Shown piece after piece: positions 35,650 to 48,070 of a stretch of 64,000 bases of DNA (position 1 is the stretch's first letter; every line of letters starts with the position of its first letter). The stretch lies in NCBI GenBank assembly GCA_951394405.1, contig OX596344.1:2232001-2296000 (forward strand), read 5' to 3'. Position numbers and translations under genes: made by a program. This DNA is from Coprinellus micaceus. Taxonomy: Eukaryota; Basidiomycota; Agaricomycetes; Agaricales; Psathyrellaceae. Under the pieces are notes generated by a model that ran no database searches, was not told the origin of the DNA, and saw only the letters and a program-made list of their open reading frames with translations.

Positions 35650-36700
35650 CTACATGGGGGCCTGGTCTGTTTCGTCACCTGAAGATACACCGTTGTGGGC
35701 CTGCACCGAACCTTGGCACCCAGAGGGTTCTCCTTCGGAGTCCGGGTTGATCTTAGTCGGAATTGGGCTACTGGACCTCATCGAAAGGGACGCAAAGCGC
35801 CGGGCCCCAGGGACATCCCTGCAGATCCTCTCGAGCCGGGGCCTCATTCGGACACCTCGGCCAAGGGTACTAGCGCCGATTCCGACGTGGAAGCCAGTTG
35901 AGCGCCAGCTCTGGTGTTTGTGCAGGCTACAACGATGTGGCGCAAACATGCCGAGTCTGAGCATGATGTCTTTGCAGAGAATGCACTGGACAAATGTCTC
36001 ATAGAAGTGATCTTCGTCTATCCTGTTGACAAGGGAGTGCAGCAAAGTGTCCTTGGCTTTCTTCAGAACCTTGGGCTTTACATCAGGAAACCCTGAAGGT
36101 AGAGCGTGTCAGTGGGGTGACACAATTTGGGGTTGATTGATAAAGCTCACAGAAGTGTCCCCTCCCTCTAACTGAAGGCTCACTGATCATCTGCAAGAGC
36201 CCTTCTGCCTTGCCCCAGGAATAAGCTGGTCCTTGGAAATCTGAGATATAGTTAAGTTGGTGGAGGGACAACAGAGTTTCTAGTCGGGGTGGCCTGAGAA
36301 TTCCAAAGTCTGAAGTAGCAGAGGCGAGACTCACCACGTTTGAGGCATCCCTGGATTTTGAGGCCACTCAACATATAGAACTTCTCAAAGCAAACTGCAA
36401 GCAAAAGTCAGGCTTTGCTACGAAACAAGGAATATCAGGGGCTTGGTGCACTGACAGAAATATCCACAGCGCCAGCGTTCACAAACAGTGACATATTGAC
36501 TGTTCAGGATTGAGTCGTAGTTCCCATCTGCATCGCCCCTGGCAACTTCAACGATGCCAATTTCGGCCTTGGTATAATCGACCTTGTCAAGAAATGCACA
36601 GAGACAGGACGGCGCCCGGAACGCGTGGGTCCTACAGTAGGACTCCAACATATTAGGGGGCACCCTCTGTCCATTGTTGAGGTCAAACGGCCTGCATCTC
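35650..36700 (-). CDS. Hypothetical Cys-rich protein, probably partial
   Basis: The 5' part (about 36700-36418) reads AFRAPSCLCAFLDKVDYTK, EVARGDADGNYDSILNS and WRCGYFCQCTKPLIF. A short stretch near 36385-36340 reads FEKFYMLSGLKIQGCLKRG before a GTGAGT donor. The 3' exon (about 36091-35650) reads KAKDTLLHSLVNRIDEDHFY, then FVQCILCKDIMLRL and APHRCSLHKH, giving a CxxC...HxC pattern that could bind zinc. The junction near 36420-36390 is not clean: the only obvious intron would be 28 nt, too short, so the gene may be broken. The 5' end runs into a TTCCAC minisatellite and no convincing start codon is seen. I do not recognise the family. Confidence 0.4.
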
Positions 36701-36709
36701 AGTCACCGT

Positions 36710-36950
36710 GGAACAACCCCCTTGAAGGGGTATGAATTTTCTGTTCCAATGGGGCCTTCGGGGGTCTGTTCCAACCATGTTCTCCTTTCCACTATTCCAC
36801 CTTCTGGTCCACCATTCCACATTGCTGTTCCAAATATCCATTCCAATTCCCCATTGGGAACCAAATCTGTTCCATATTCCACCTTCTGTTCCACCATATT
36901 TCCCCTTCTGTTCCACCCTTCCACAGCTCATGTTCCACCCATACCCAGCA
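36710..36950. repeat. TTCCAC-rich minisatellite
   Basis: Degenerate tandem units of the type CTGTTCCACCATTCCACCTT fill about 36740-36940. Units vary in length around 18-24 bases. It abuts the 5' end of the partial gene at 35650-36700. Confidence 0.7.
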
Positions 36951-37564
36951 GTAGTGGGGGCTTCTGAATAGGTGCAGATATACATATAATGCACCTGTTT
37001 AAATGTCCTGTAAGCTCATTATCCTAAAAACATGCTTGAGCACAATTGTCTTCCACATACAGAATAGTCTCCCAACACTATAATTCTAGCCCAGTTTAGA
37101 TTGTTTGTTATATATCTTTATGAATTCTTGTCCAATAATCATCATTTGAGTTCTATTAGAAAGGCCTTTGCTTCTACCTTCCATATGTGGTCTGTATGTT
37201 GTCTTTTGTGCATTGCCAACTTTGAAAACATCAAAATATATGGATTTGCTCTTATTCTGCAATGAGCAGCCTGCAACGTTCCAGTTAATATAAGGTATTT
37301 TTAAGCCTACAGAATGGATTCAGAACACCCTTCTGTATAGATTAACAGGAGTAAATGGTCTCAACCACCTAACCAGAACAATATGTGCATGTTACAAATA
37401 AACTGTAACAAATATCAATGTTTGGCATTTTTGGGTGGCTGTGAACATTCCCACGCTTAACCATTTCTGGATTTGGAAATGGGATGTAATTTGCATTGGA
37501 TTACAAATAAACAGCTAAGGAAACAGACCACACACTCCAAAGATATCTTGGAAACAATCACCTG
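36951..37564. other. AT-rich intergenic sequence
   Basis: No frame, RNA or repeat recognised. The end, near 37505-37560, holds a string (AACAGACCACACACTC) that also occurs in long-TIR copy 2 near 42711, so part may be a transposon remnant. Confidence 0.4.
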
Positions 37565-38130
37565 TCAACTAACACGTGGAGAATGCTAGAGAAGACGACC
37601 AGGTAAAGTTGGGCAAATGAACTTGTGAGGGTCTGGACGAAGCTCTGCATGCTGTGGAGACAGAGGGACGGGCTCGTGATGATCTTGATGAAGATCTGCA
37701 TGTCGTGCGAATGGAGGAATGAGCTGGTGGGGATCTTGACGAAGATCTGCATGTCGTGGGGATGGAGGAACGAGCTTTTGAGGGCTTGACAAAGATCCGC
37801 ATGCCATGCAGATGGAGGAACGGACTAAGGTGGAGAACCGGCCTCGTGTGGGCGCTGACAAAGATCTGCATGTTGTGGGGATGGAGGAATGAGCTTGCGA
37901 AGGTCTTGACAAAGATCTGCATGTCGTGGTGGAGGAATGAGCTCGTGAGGGTTCTGACGATGCCATGTGGATGGAGGAATGGGCTGTGGTGGAGGGACCA
38001 GCCTGTGAAGGTCTTGAGGAAGATCTGCATGCTGTGGGGATGGAGGAACGAACTGTGGTGAAGGAATGGCCTCATGGGGGTCTTGAGGAAGACCTGGTCT
38101 CCCAAGAATGCAGAGGTACCCAATCGCCTT
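37565..38130. repeat. 51-bp minisatellite, arm 1
   Basis: About ten imperfect units built on GATCTTGACGAAGATCTGCA followed by TGTNGTGGGGATGGAGGAA and CGAGCT; a typical full unit is 51 bases. On the - strand one frame reads repeats of MQIFVKT...SSFLHPH; another reads PHELIPP...HADLRQD. Because 51 is a multiple of 3, all frames stay open, so open frames here are not evidence of a gene. The same array occurs inverted at about 50455-51085. Confidence 0.8.
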
Positions 38131-38494
38131 TAGAAGACTGGCCTGACAGTGGTTCTATGGTTGATGTGCTGACCTGAGGTATACGAGTGGTGGGTTGTTG
38201 ACTTCCAAGAAAAAAAATGGAAGCGGTTTGAACAAGAAACTGACTTTGCCGGAAGCCAAGGGACGAGTGTAGAATGTTGAGCATGCGTGCAGGTCCATGA
38301 ACAGCAGACAAATGGCTGATGGAATGGGAGGAGGCCTCATCATCAGGTGAAGCCAATACTAGCAAAGCCAACAAAGGGACAAATGTCATCGGGTGATGGC
38401 GGGGTCCTATCCTCATAGTCATCCTCCGAGAAGGGGGCGCACTGGCTTCAATAGACCTCTCTGGAGAGCTACCAGGCATTTTTAGGCTGCACAT

Positions 38495-38790
38495 TCATAT
38501 CACTAAAGGTACTATGCAACACTTACTAGAACTCTTCATATCTTGAAAGAGGATGACAAGCTGTTGCTTCGAGGCTTGAGGTAGTTTATTGGTGTCATCT
38601 ACAACATCTTGCAGCGCCTCCACAGCTTCATCCAGACTCTCCTTCGCTCGCCACTTCTGTTCAGGCGTTGTGTGAACGTCGCTGGACAGCTTTTTTGCAC
38701 AGTAGTCGGCCACTCTGTAGACACCAATGACAGTCGCAACATTCTTGAATGTCTCCTCAGCCTCATTCAGGTGGTGACACCCAACACAGA
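38495..38790 (-). pseudogene. Hypothetical gene fragment in arm 1
   Basis: On the - strand, a frame reads NEAEETFKNVATVIGVYRVA, then DYCAKKLSSDVHTTPEQKW, RAKESLDEAVEALQDVVDD and KQQLVILFQDMKSSS, followed by a GTAAGT donor. It looks helical and Glu/Ala-rich. A CYDCLCVGCHH stretch precedes it. No start codon or downstream exon is convincing. A second copy lies at 48300-48560 on the + strand. Family unrecognised. Confidence 0.4.
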
Positions 38791-39050
38791 GACAGTCATA
38801 GCAATTGTCACTGTTGTCGGTGTTTGCCCTTCCACGTTGATAAGCGTCATTGAACCTGGATAGTAAGAGGTGTTTTTATCAGGTGATCCTTGTAGGAGAG
38901 AATAGGCCGCATCACCCACTCTGCCATTGTCGACCGCCGATATTCTGATTGCATAGTTCGAGACTGCTGGAGGCAAGGGATATGGATGTGATTCACGGGG
39001 TAGCGGAGAGAAGTTTGAGCTGGTGTGGTAGTACAATAGGTGATTCACCC

Positions 39051-41731
39051 GGCACGTTCTGGACCTTTGGTGTCATGGTTTGTGGGCTGGTAGCAGCCTG
39101 AGAAGGTTCGTCCCGAAAGATTCCAGAAGCCTTGCTGGCGGGTAGCCCAATACAGCCTGTCCTTCACTTATTAGCGAAAGTGTTGAGGAGAGGGGGGATT
39201 GTCCTCCTTCAATGACACATTCCCTCCCTTATGAAGACTTTTGCGACAGTCACGCAACAGGCGCCCCCCAGTAACTCACACAGCCCACCACATCCCCCAC
39301 TATGTTTTCCGTTTTTTCCCCCTCTGTTGGCATGGCCCATCACTTCGATTCGGGGTTAGTGGCCTGTTTCTGTATTTATGCCACACCCTATCCTCCAAAA
39401 CCAGCAAAAAGAAGGAACTGCCTTGTGCTCGGCCAAGTAGAAGTCCTTTTCCTTCAGCACCAGGTCATGGTCACTTGTCATCAACTTAGCAGCCTTTACC
39501 AGCTACTTGGTCAGGTCACAAGTTCAGTAGCAACATTGGGGAAGGCCAGCGAAGGAGTCGGAAGGACCCACAGCACCGGCTTGCGATGACACAGAAGAGA
39601 ACAACTCCCTAAACCTTTCCAGTATCTGCCCCCCTCGAGCTGTCCTCAATGGTTCTCCCCTATGTCACTGCAACTTGAGAGGAAACATTGGTCTTTGATG
39701 TCAAGGTACTGCAGGCTTGAAGCATCTGAATTATCCCTGATGTTGGCACCCCAGCACCAACTCCGTCCGGCCCACAGCCAAGTACGAACAAGTAGACATA
39801 ACACACCAGTGCCACACGGAACAAAGGTCTCAGATGGACAGAGAGTCAGAAAGGGTCAGAGCAAGGGACAGGGGTCGCGATTGCTGGGTTCTCCTGGACG
39901 GTGCAAAGCCCCAGGGTCCAAAGTCAGCAAGTGAATTGAAGTGTGGATAGCCAATCCAGGCAGATTCTCCAGGATGCAGTACGGCAACAAGGGTGGTTGC
40001 TTGGAACCTGAAAACAACAACCATTGTGTCACTGGCTTTCAGTGTTCACGCATAACCTGAATGGGCACAATGTGGACCTATTGAGCGGGAATGGCCACAG
40101 GATTGTGGATTCCCACTAGAACTACCCATGTTCCAATCAAAAAGGAGAGTAGTTTTGAAAATGTTTGATATATGAAAAGAAGGTGGGGGATTCGCAGTGG
40201 CTGGGGTCTCTCTGTGGAGGTCACATCATGTCACGTACTCGGGACCCACAGAACAACACGCCTCAGTCACGAGGCTGGGTGTCATACTTCACAGTGTTCT
40301 TATCATAACGACGGGCTACAGCTTCGAAGATGGCTTGGGTAGTAGCCCACCTCCGTGAACATTGGGTGAAGCACTGAAAACAGGGTAATATCATACCATA
40401 ATTAGGGTTGACCTCCCTGGGGTCCCCATCCCTAACGTTCACCATCAATTAAACACAGAACTCAAAGGTGATGTCAGATCTCGGGATCCTCTTTGAAAGC
40501 CATGAGTCTTTTACACCACTACGATAAGTATCAGGAATGTTCGACAGGAAGTGATGAGTCCAATTATAGGTCACCAAGCTGATTGAATGGACGCCCATCA
40601 ACCTGTTATTAAACAAGGAGGAGCAACGCCAGACGCCGAAGGGGTGGATTGCCAAAGACCCTTGCCTTCAGCACGGCGGTGTGCTGGTTGGCGAGTAACG
40701 GAAACCCTCATAGAGTCTAGGGCGTGACTAGGTAAACAGTGTCGACATGTACTAGCCTGAGCATACAATGGGGTTTACTCTCAGGGTGGCTCAGGAATTG
40801 GAGACTCGAATCCCGTCCAAGGCCCTTTACGGGTGCAATGATGACAATCCAATGTGGATTTCCCTGCCGCCCTAACTGACGGGGTAGTAACGCGAGAAGG
40901 GGCCAGTGTTCAAGTTTGCAGTTGCTTCAGCCTACCCTACAAGTCTTTTAAACCTCACTTTACTTCAAGGAGAACGGTTGTATTCAAGTTTCTAAGGGAT
41001 TGCCTCCAGACCAAGTTCCAGACATTGATTGGTGACCTTGTCTGATTGACGTACAGCCTTCCATTTAAGGTAATAGGAAAGAGGGCACAATGGTCGGTGG
41101 GTGACTTGTGATTAGTGCTCGTCAGACAAAACCTAGCAGGAGAGGCTGCAGTAGCACACCATCGGTCATACAAGTTTGGTACGAGGCTCTTCACTAGGGA
41201 GTAAAAGAATGTGCTTATAGTTCTGCCCTCATTTAGGGTCTTCGTCATACGGTCTCTCCGTGCTCGTGAATCCTGCTGTGCCGGTGCGCCCAAAGCCTTT
41301 TATCGCTTAGGCAATTCATGCCACCGGGATTATGTATACCTTGGTGTGAAGGAACTCAAATATACCCCACCGATCATCACACCCCTGTGATGCACTGCAA
41401 TTGGAAATGTAGGTGTGCATTGATGGACAGGGGTACTCATGACATGAACCACAGCCTCCTCAAGGCATTCTCGAGGCAGACGAGTATCACACAGCCATCA
41501 AATAGGGACCAAATTGGATTAGAATCTGGCCCAGATTCATAGAATTTTATGTCACAGCATGGCGTAAACAGAAATATAGGTAATCATCACAGGCGCTAAA
41601 ATGTATTGCCCTGTGGGGACCCCCCAAAAACAGTGAAATATTAAGTTGGCGGTTTGAGGGCCCTCTCAGGTAACCAGTCCGTTCTTGTACTAGGAAATGA
41701 GGCCTCCATGCTTTGCTGAAGCAAGGGACCC
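39051..41731. other. Intergenic, no gene supported
   Basis: Only short frames. Two - strand frames (40655-40449 and 40448-40263) abut and are Trp/Cys-containing, but show no start, splice sites or family motif I can name. Confidence 0.45.
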
Positions 41732-44562
41732 CACCTCAGTCACATGGACCAGCCTACCTCTTAGGTTCAAATATGTTGCAGGATCCACTACCTATCCATC
41801 CAGCCTCCTGCCTGGTTCTGGTCCAGCCTGGACTGTTTGGATCTGTCCCAGGCCTGGATTCATCCAGCTGGACTGGTTGCTTGCTAATCTGATGGCATGT
41901 CACATGACAGGTATCTGGGGTCCTGGACCTGGACCAGATCCAACCTGCTGGACATGTCCAGCCATGACCTCATCTGTGCCTGAAACTGGATTTGGAAGGT
42001 GACATCATAGGTACCAGATTTGATGGGACACAATCTGTCCATCAAATTACATCACAGGTACCGGATTTGATGGACAGATTGTGTCCATCAAATGACATCA
42101 CACTCATTTAGATAAGAGCAAACAATACTCGTTGCCTTCTCTCTCTGTCAGTTCTTACCCGATAAGGAAGGTTTGGGTATCATTAGAAAGCGTTGAATCA
42201 GGGCTATTCATATCCGGGTAGTCCAGGTGAATCCAATGCTTCCAACCCTGCCAGGAGGTGGTTTAGCTTGATATCTGTGGTTTTCATTGTATATTGTGTA
42301 AATAAATACAGATAAACAGCAGTATGGGATGAATCTTAGGGCAGAGAATCAAGTGGTGTATTCAATACACCAGTCCCAGGAGCTTGTATAGCTTATTATT
42401 CCTTTTTCAGTCATAGATTCACACAATTCAATGTGGCACACAAGATGTGCGATACTCAAGCTGTGGTGCCCAGACAACAGCACCTAGGTTTCACAAATCA
42501 TACCAATGGTTAAATGACCCATTTCCAGTGGGAAAATAGAGTAATAACACCACAATATCCAAGCAACACAGAAAACACCTCTCCTGAATGAAACAGGCGA
42601 AATTCTAGTGTTTGCCCATTTATGGTGGCTGTGCATACTCCCACACCAAATGGCTTCAGAAAACGTAAATGAGGCATCATTTGGGGTATATTACAAAAGA
42701 CTGCAAAGAAAACAGACCACACACTCAAAAGATATGTGAGAAACAGTCACTTTGCAACAAGACATTACAGAAGTACTAGGAACAACCACTACAAGCCAGC
42801 CAAAACCTGGTACACCTTCCATATCTTTGCAACCCTTGATCCGTTTTCCTTCCAGTTTGTTGATTTCTGTTCTATTTCTTGCTCTTATTCTATTTGCCAT
42901 AAGTAGCAACTTTCCTACAGCTGTCTTCCCACTGATTTGGCATGGCGACTGTTATTGCCAATGCAATTGTGCTCCTATCCCCTTGCTGTGCTTCCAGTTT
43001 CAAGTCTGGCATGAAAATGCATTGTGGTATGGTGCATAGGGTATGTAAGCATTATTTAAATGGCTTAGATCCTTCAGGAGGGGCTTGGATCATTGGTGAG
43101 TTGGACACCACAGTGATGATTCTGTGACTAATGAACTATTTGGGCTATTTTGTATTGATTAAAAGGAAATGAGGTTGTGTGGGGTTGTGTATTTGGTAGT
43201 ATTTGATGGCAGCTCCAAGTCCCACAATGTCATGAATGGGATCTCGGGGGTCGAAGGGAGCTGGAGTGGGACTTGGCCTCAACGTATAAGACATTGTGCC
43301 CATACGACTAGTCAGTGTCCCGCTTGGAGAACAGAGGCTGAGCGAACACAAAGATCACTCAGAGATGGAGAGAGAGAAAGAGGATAACAGTTAATGAATG
43401 TGAAGGAGAATGACCCGGAATGATGAGGGGGATATCAAGGTTGATATTCTGGATACTGATACACTACAGTACAATCAGGGATATATACAAGTGCGACGTA
43501 GTGAAGGTACTCAGAGATGCGAAGACAAGTAGAACAATAAGAAATACAAAATAGGTAAAGAAGTGATAGGAGAAACCTACGCAAAAATCAAGGTGAATCA
43601 AGAAGTAAAGAAGCAAACCAGAGTAGATAGGGGAAATAGGAAGGGCGATATGTATCAGAGAAGCAGATAGTATCAAAATGTTGAAGTGAAATGTCGGAGT
43701 GGAACATCTCTACAAGGTGAGACAATACCAAGACCTCAAAGTGAAACATCTCTAGGATGTGAGACAAATGCAAAACCTCCAAGTGAGACATAAGTGAGAC
43801 ATATGACATCACCATATGGCTGAAGGCCAAGTTGGACAGCCAGGTGATGACATCAATTTTTGGCTGAACATTGAAGTTGGGACAACTGGAAGTGTGTTCG
43901 TAACACACAAACTAATTGGATCAAAAATTATATCTCACAAGCCAGAGGTGAGCTCGCAAAGTGGCATATCAAGTGATTTGAATGGTTTACATTATTATAG
44001 AGCAGGAATTGAACAAGTTAGAAAGTGGTGAAAAGACCTGGAAAGCCCCAATTCAGCGCTTTCCAACGATGCCCAAATCTTCCTTATCGGGCCATAACCC
44101 ATAGAGATAGAGAGCAACGAGTAATCTTTGCCCTTATCTAAATGAGTGTGATGTCATTTGATGGACACAATATGTCCATCAAATCCAGTACCTGTTATGT
44201 CATTTGATGGACAGATCATGTCCCATCAAATCTGGTACCTATGATGTCACCTTCCAAATCCAGTTTCAGGCACAGATGAGGTCATGGCTGGACATGTCCA
44301 GCAGGTTGGATCTGGTCCAGGTCCAGGACCCCAGATACCTGTCATGTGACATGCCATCAGATTAGCAAGCAACCAGTCCACCTGGATGAATCCAGGCCTG
44401 GGACAGATTCAAACAGTCCAGGCTGGACCAGAACCAGGCAGGAGGCTGGATGGATCCAGGCTGAGCAGCCCTGGACAGGCCCAGGGTAGGCCTACCCCTT
44501 AGGTAGTGGATCCTGCAACATATTTGAACCTAAGAGGTAGGCTGGTCCATGTGACTGAGGTG
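41732..44562. mobile_element. Long-TIR DNA transposon, copy 2 (non-autonomous)
   Basis: Ends are CACCTCAGTCACATGGAC and its inverse. The inverted arms are about 41732-42214 and 44045-44562. Flanks are GGGACCC on the left and GGGTCCC on the right, a 7-bp target duplication with one mismatch. The interior (42215-44044) is the reverse complement of the copy-1 interior in part: for example 42810-42930 matches 33400-33530 inverted, and 42220-42420 matches 33920-34120 inverted. No transposase is encoded. At 2831 bp it gives the probable full structure of the family, unaffected by the gap in copy 1. Confidence 0.85.
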
Positions 44563-45393
44563 GGGTCCCAGTCAATATGGAAATTCCAAAGATGGGGGAC
44601 CCGTTCAACCCCAGCTGGTGAGGCAATCGTGATAAGCTACCCCATATTATAGCCCTGCCCACAACCCACCCAAAGCCAATTCCATCCTCGCCCACTTCAC
44701 TTGAAACTGCAGTGCTCCCTCAATATGTTGAGCTACACCAACTCATCTACTAGTCAGCAAGAAAGCGCCAACTTGAATGTTGAGAGTGATTCCCACGGCT
44801 CAGTGAGTTGTCACGTTGCGGGCGCTGCTTACCCTGAACTTCAACCATCACCTCTCTTCACTGTCGTCCTCATGTCCGCTCACTGACCCTTCTTTCTCCT
44901 CAAGAAAAGGACCTCCAGCAAGAGTGATGATTGCTCCACCGTCAAAGGCATCCTGCCATGCCTGTTGGGCTGGCCCACACGAACCTCTCCGTGCATTAAC
45001 TACATCCTCGAGGCCGTCGCGATCTACGCTGCAAGTGTACACCCTCCCTGCACTGTCGCACTCTTGCTGACCCTTTCTTTGGAGTTGACCCATAAGCTAG
45101 AGCACTGGTTGAGTGTGTATGATTCCCTGCCTTTCTCTCCCTCAACTATCGTGTCCATCAAAACCATCTTTTCACTTCACATTATAACAAACTCAATCTG
45201 TGTGTCTTATGTGGATAAAGAATGTGCAAAACTTGCTTTGGCGTGCGATGCTGGCCCTGTACAACTGGCGCTTCTTTGGTGAGCTTCCCTCTGTGAAGTT
45301 ATTGACACACCACTAACGACCCTGGACAGCTTATCCTTATATGACGAGAACACTATCTATGTGCAGGGGTGACCCCCTCCCCACCCTGTCATC
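44563..45393. other. Intergenic
   Basis: Short frames only; probably the upstream region of the ORF at 45394. Confidence 0.4.
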
Positions 45394-46398
45394 ATGGCTG
45401 AGTTCATGGAGTTCATAGTCCAAGCTCAGGTGATCGAACTGCAGTCCTCGCCGCCCACTCACGCAATCAAAACTGTGGTGTCCTCCTCGGAGATACCAGT
45501 CACCGAAATGTGGCGAATATCGAAGAAGCTGCCGATGAAGAAGTCTGGGATGAGCAGGGTCGTCGACCACGCTTTAGAGGCGCTCGGAGGTGTTACTCAC
45601 CAGGAGATTCTTGGTCAGATGGTCCAGGATGCCCTCAAGCTCACTCACGGCCCTTGCACCAAGTCCAGTACAGCATCATCTTCCACAAGTCCTTGGTTCA
45701 GCTCCCCCTCCGTCTCTTCTCCCCCCTCCAGCATCGCGACACCCTTCAACAGCCATATCTCCAGCCCCAGAACTGCTAGCCTAGTCTTACCGGGCAGCAT
45801 AAGCTCAGGCTCCGCCACCTTTGTCGCTGGGAACAACACCCCAGTCATTGCTGTCCTTCCCAACACCGCTCCGACCATCAATATCAGCACAAACTCCGGG
45901 CCTGCACTTTATTCCAGCAGTCGCAACCCTTTTTTATATCCCCAAGGACCAACAGCCAACATGGATGGTGTCTACCCCACGGCCCCAACGGCGCCCTCCA
46001 ACACCACGGCTGTTGAGGGCAGGACCTCCTTTGCGGCCTCTATGTCAAACCTTGACAGTACCACACAACACTTCACACCCTCCCCTGTTGCTCTTCCCCC
46101 ATTCCCTACGCAGCCTGTCAGCAGCAGTGCTCATGCAAACTGGAGCGTCCCCATCTCCATCGGCGGGTCTGGTAACCGCAATGGACAGGAGGTTGAGTTC
46201 AAACCTGGGGACACCACTCCACACGGTTTCACCGTCCAGCACGACGGTAATACCTGGTTTCAGTCTCACCCCACTCATGCTGAGGAACTATACGACACGC
46301 CTTTCTGGAAGAAGACCATCACAAGCTCTCTTCCAGGCAACACTCACAATGAAAGCCCTCCTTCTCTGTGTGGCGTTGATGAGGGTGCTACGGGCTAG
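45394..46398 (+). CDS. Hypothetical Ser/Thr/Pro-rich protein, 334 aa
   Basis: A single open frame from ATG 45394 to TAG 46396-46398. Residues 1-90 are of mixed composition (MAEFMEFIVQAQVIELQ at the start, then GGVTHQEILGQMVQDALKL). Residues about 95-260 are Ser/Thr/Pro/Ala-rich and probably disordered. The last 70 residues are mixed again (GQEVEFKPGDTTPHGFTVQH, ELYDTPFWKK). No signal peptide, membrane segment or known domain is seen. A second long frame overlaps (45821-46462), but its Pro/Arg/Leu-rich translation looks like a shadow. It lies between the second long-TIR copy and the inverted-duplication arm. A real gene is plausible; its function is unknown. Confidence 0.5.
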   Translation: MAEFMEFIVQAQVIELQSSPPTHAIKTVVSSSEIPVTEMWRISKKLPMKKSGMSRVVDHALEALGGVTHQEILGQMVQDALKLTHGPCTKSSTASSSTSPWFSSPSVSSPPSSIATPFNSHISSPRTASLVLPGSISSGSATFVAGNNTPVIAVLPNTAPTINISTNSGPALYSSSRNPFLYPQGPTANMDGVYPTAPTAPSNTTAVEGRTSFAASMSNLDSTTQHFTPSPVALPPFPTQPVSSSAHANWSVPISIGGSGNRNGQEVEFKPGDTTPHGFTVQHDGNTWFQSHPTHAEELYDTPFWKKTITSSLPGNTHNESPPSLCGVDEGATG

Positions 46399-48070
46399 AC
46401 GCGAATGCGTGCACACAACCACAACCAACAAACACACAACCAACACACACTCTCTCTCTTAGGGGGGGATCGGGGATAATACATGTATGTGAGTACGGGC
46501 GGGGAGTTGGTTTACAGCTGTTATACAAGATCAACAAACTAGACACAACAAGACGCGAGTGTGAGGGGGAACGTAGGAGTTATCCAAGCAACTTCAAGCA
46601 TAGGTCCGAGGAACAGAAAGCTCGACTCAAGGACTTCAAGATCTCACAAAATGCGAGATACCACACACAATCTTTCTTGGGACAGTCTGACACACTTTAT
46701 TTGCAACTCTGAGCACAACTTGATCACAATTTCGCTAAGATAGACAGGCAAACAGTAATGTCCAATTTCACTAGGAGCCGCCGAATCACAGTCATGCGCA
46801 CTCGAACCAAAACAAACAAATCTGCACTAGGGCCACTATGGTATTTTGTGTCTATGGATCGCTAGGTTATATACAGGTTTTTGTGGCTGTGTGTAGATAA
46901 GAGAGAGTGAACATATAGACAAAGAGAGATCAAGATTGAGACCAGGAACATAACAAGATAAGCATAAACATGTGGATAAGAGATAGAAATGGAAAGAAAA
47001 GAGAAAACAGGGAAACTAGCACACATTGGGGTGGCTATTATTAGTCTTGGCGTTGAAGCCGTGAGTGGGACACACAAGGGTCCCCCTTGGCACACCGCCT
47101 ATCTCCAGGCCTACACTCCTGCAGTATTCATGTTCGTGATCAAGACCCCTGTGTCTGTGTGTGGGCACTTATCAACCATGCAACTTCCAATCATTACTCG
47201 GCTAGCTGGTGGTGACTGGTGGTACCTGTGATCATGAGGCTATCCGTGTGCGAGGTTTCTCTGACCGCCCCTATCCATGACCCCGCCCTGTTGACCGTTC
47301 GTGAGTCCATCAGTAACAACAGATATTCCCTATGCATGCTCACTTGTGTATGGCTCGTACGTCTCTCGATGATCTTTACTCGTCACAGTATCTACACGTC
47401 TTTACTCGTCACAGTATCTACACGTCTTTTTGATCTGTATGCGTCTCCATGGATTTAGCATTGGTCCTGTGCCTGGGCATGCCTGGTTTGGTATGTGCGG
47501 GATCATGACTCTTGTGTGCCAGGCGGACAAGTCGCTTCCCTTCGGTTCTCAGTGCTTGGCATCTCATATTCGGGTGCTATAAGATCATGAATCTAATCTG
47601 CTAAGCGCCCATGCTCGATCTCCTCGTTCTGGGGTCCTCCTTAGCACAGCTGTCGAGTGGGGCGTCTCACAGCTCTTGTTGTCCCTCAGTCATTCACGAT
47701 CGTGAGTTAGGAACGCAAATACGATGACAATTGGGTATAATTCGCGTTTTTATACAGGTAGCCTGGAACCAGGTGTATCAGTGTCAATGAGCACATTGCA
47801 GCAAGCCTCATACAACACCTTGATGCCTTCAATTGAGTCTGGACAGGCCAACTAGTGGTCGTGCCCAACCCCTCCTGCTAGTGTTTGTTCCTAATTGGTA
47901 CATATTCTGTTCGCTTCATGTTCGTCATCCGTTTGTATTTTGCTAGACTGCAATGGTGATCTCGTTTAACTCCCAGGAGGGGTGGAAACTTGGCTTAATC
48001 ATTCATTTACCCCTTCCACGCCTACCCCAAGCAAGGGTGGTCCTTCAACTCATAGATCTCAGCAGAACGT
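46399..48070. other. Intergenic with a 26-bp direct repeat
   Basis: No gene seen. A 26-base unit beginning CTTTACTCGTCACAG is present twice in tandem at 47374-47425. A GA-rich stretch covers about 46890-47010. Confidence 0.5.

Larger units (their letters stand above)
37565..39050 (-). repeat. Inverted duplication, arm 1
   Basis: Matches 48.07-51.08 kb on the opposite strand. 38190-39040 corresponds to about 48080-48950 and 37565-38175 to 50400-51085. The identical translation of 38495-38713 (-) and 48373-48591 (+), which starts ADYCAKKLSSDVHTTPEQKW, shows that part of the arms is essentially unchanged. The second arm carries about 1.4 kb (48960-50395) with no counterpart here. Confidence 0.85.

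Noticed and set aside
37565..38130. MQIFVKT at many repeat units, resembling the start of ubiquitin
   Set aside because: After these seven residues nothing matches ubiquitin; the following residues are SSFLHPH-type repeats. The match comes from the 51-bp minisatellite read in one frame.
40800..40830. B-box-like CTCGAATCCCGTCC
   Set aside because: No A box or cloverleaf upstream, so not a tRNA gene.
45821..46462. 213-codon frame overlapping the 334-aa ORF
   Set aside because: Its Pro/Arg/Leu-rich translation looks like a shadow of the Ser/Thr/Pro-rich gene; only one of the two can be real and 45394-46398 has the better composition at both ends.
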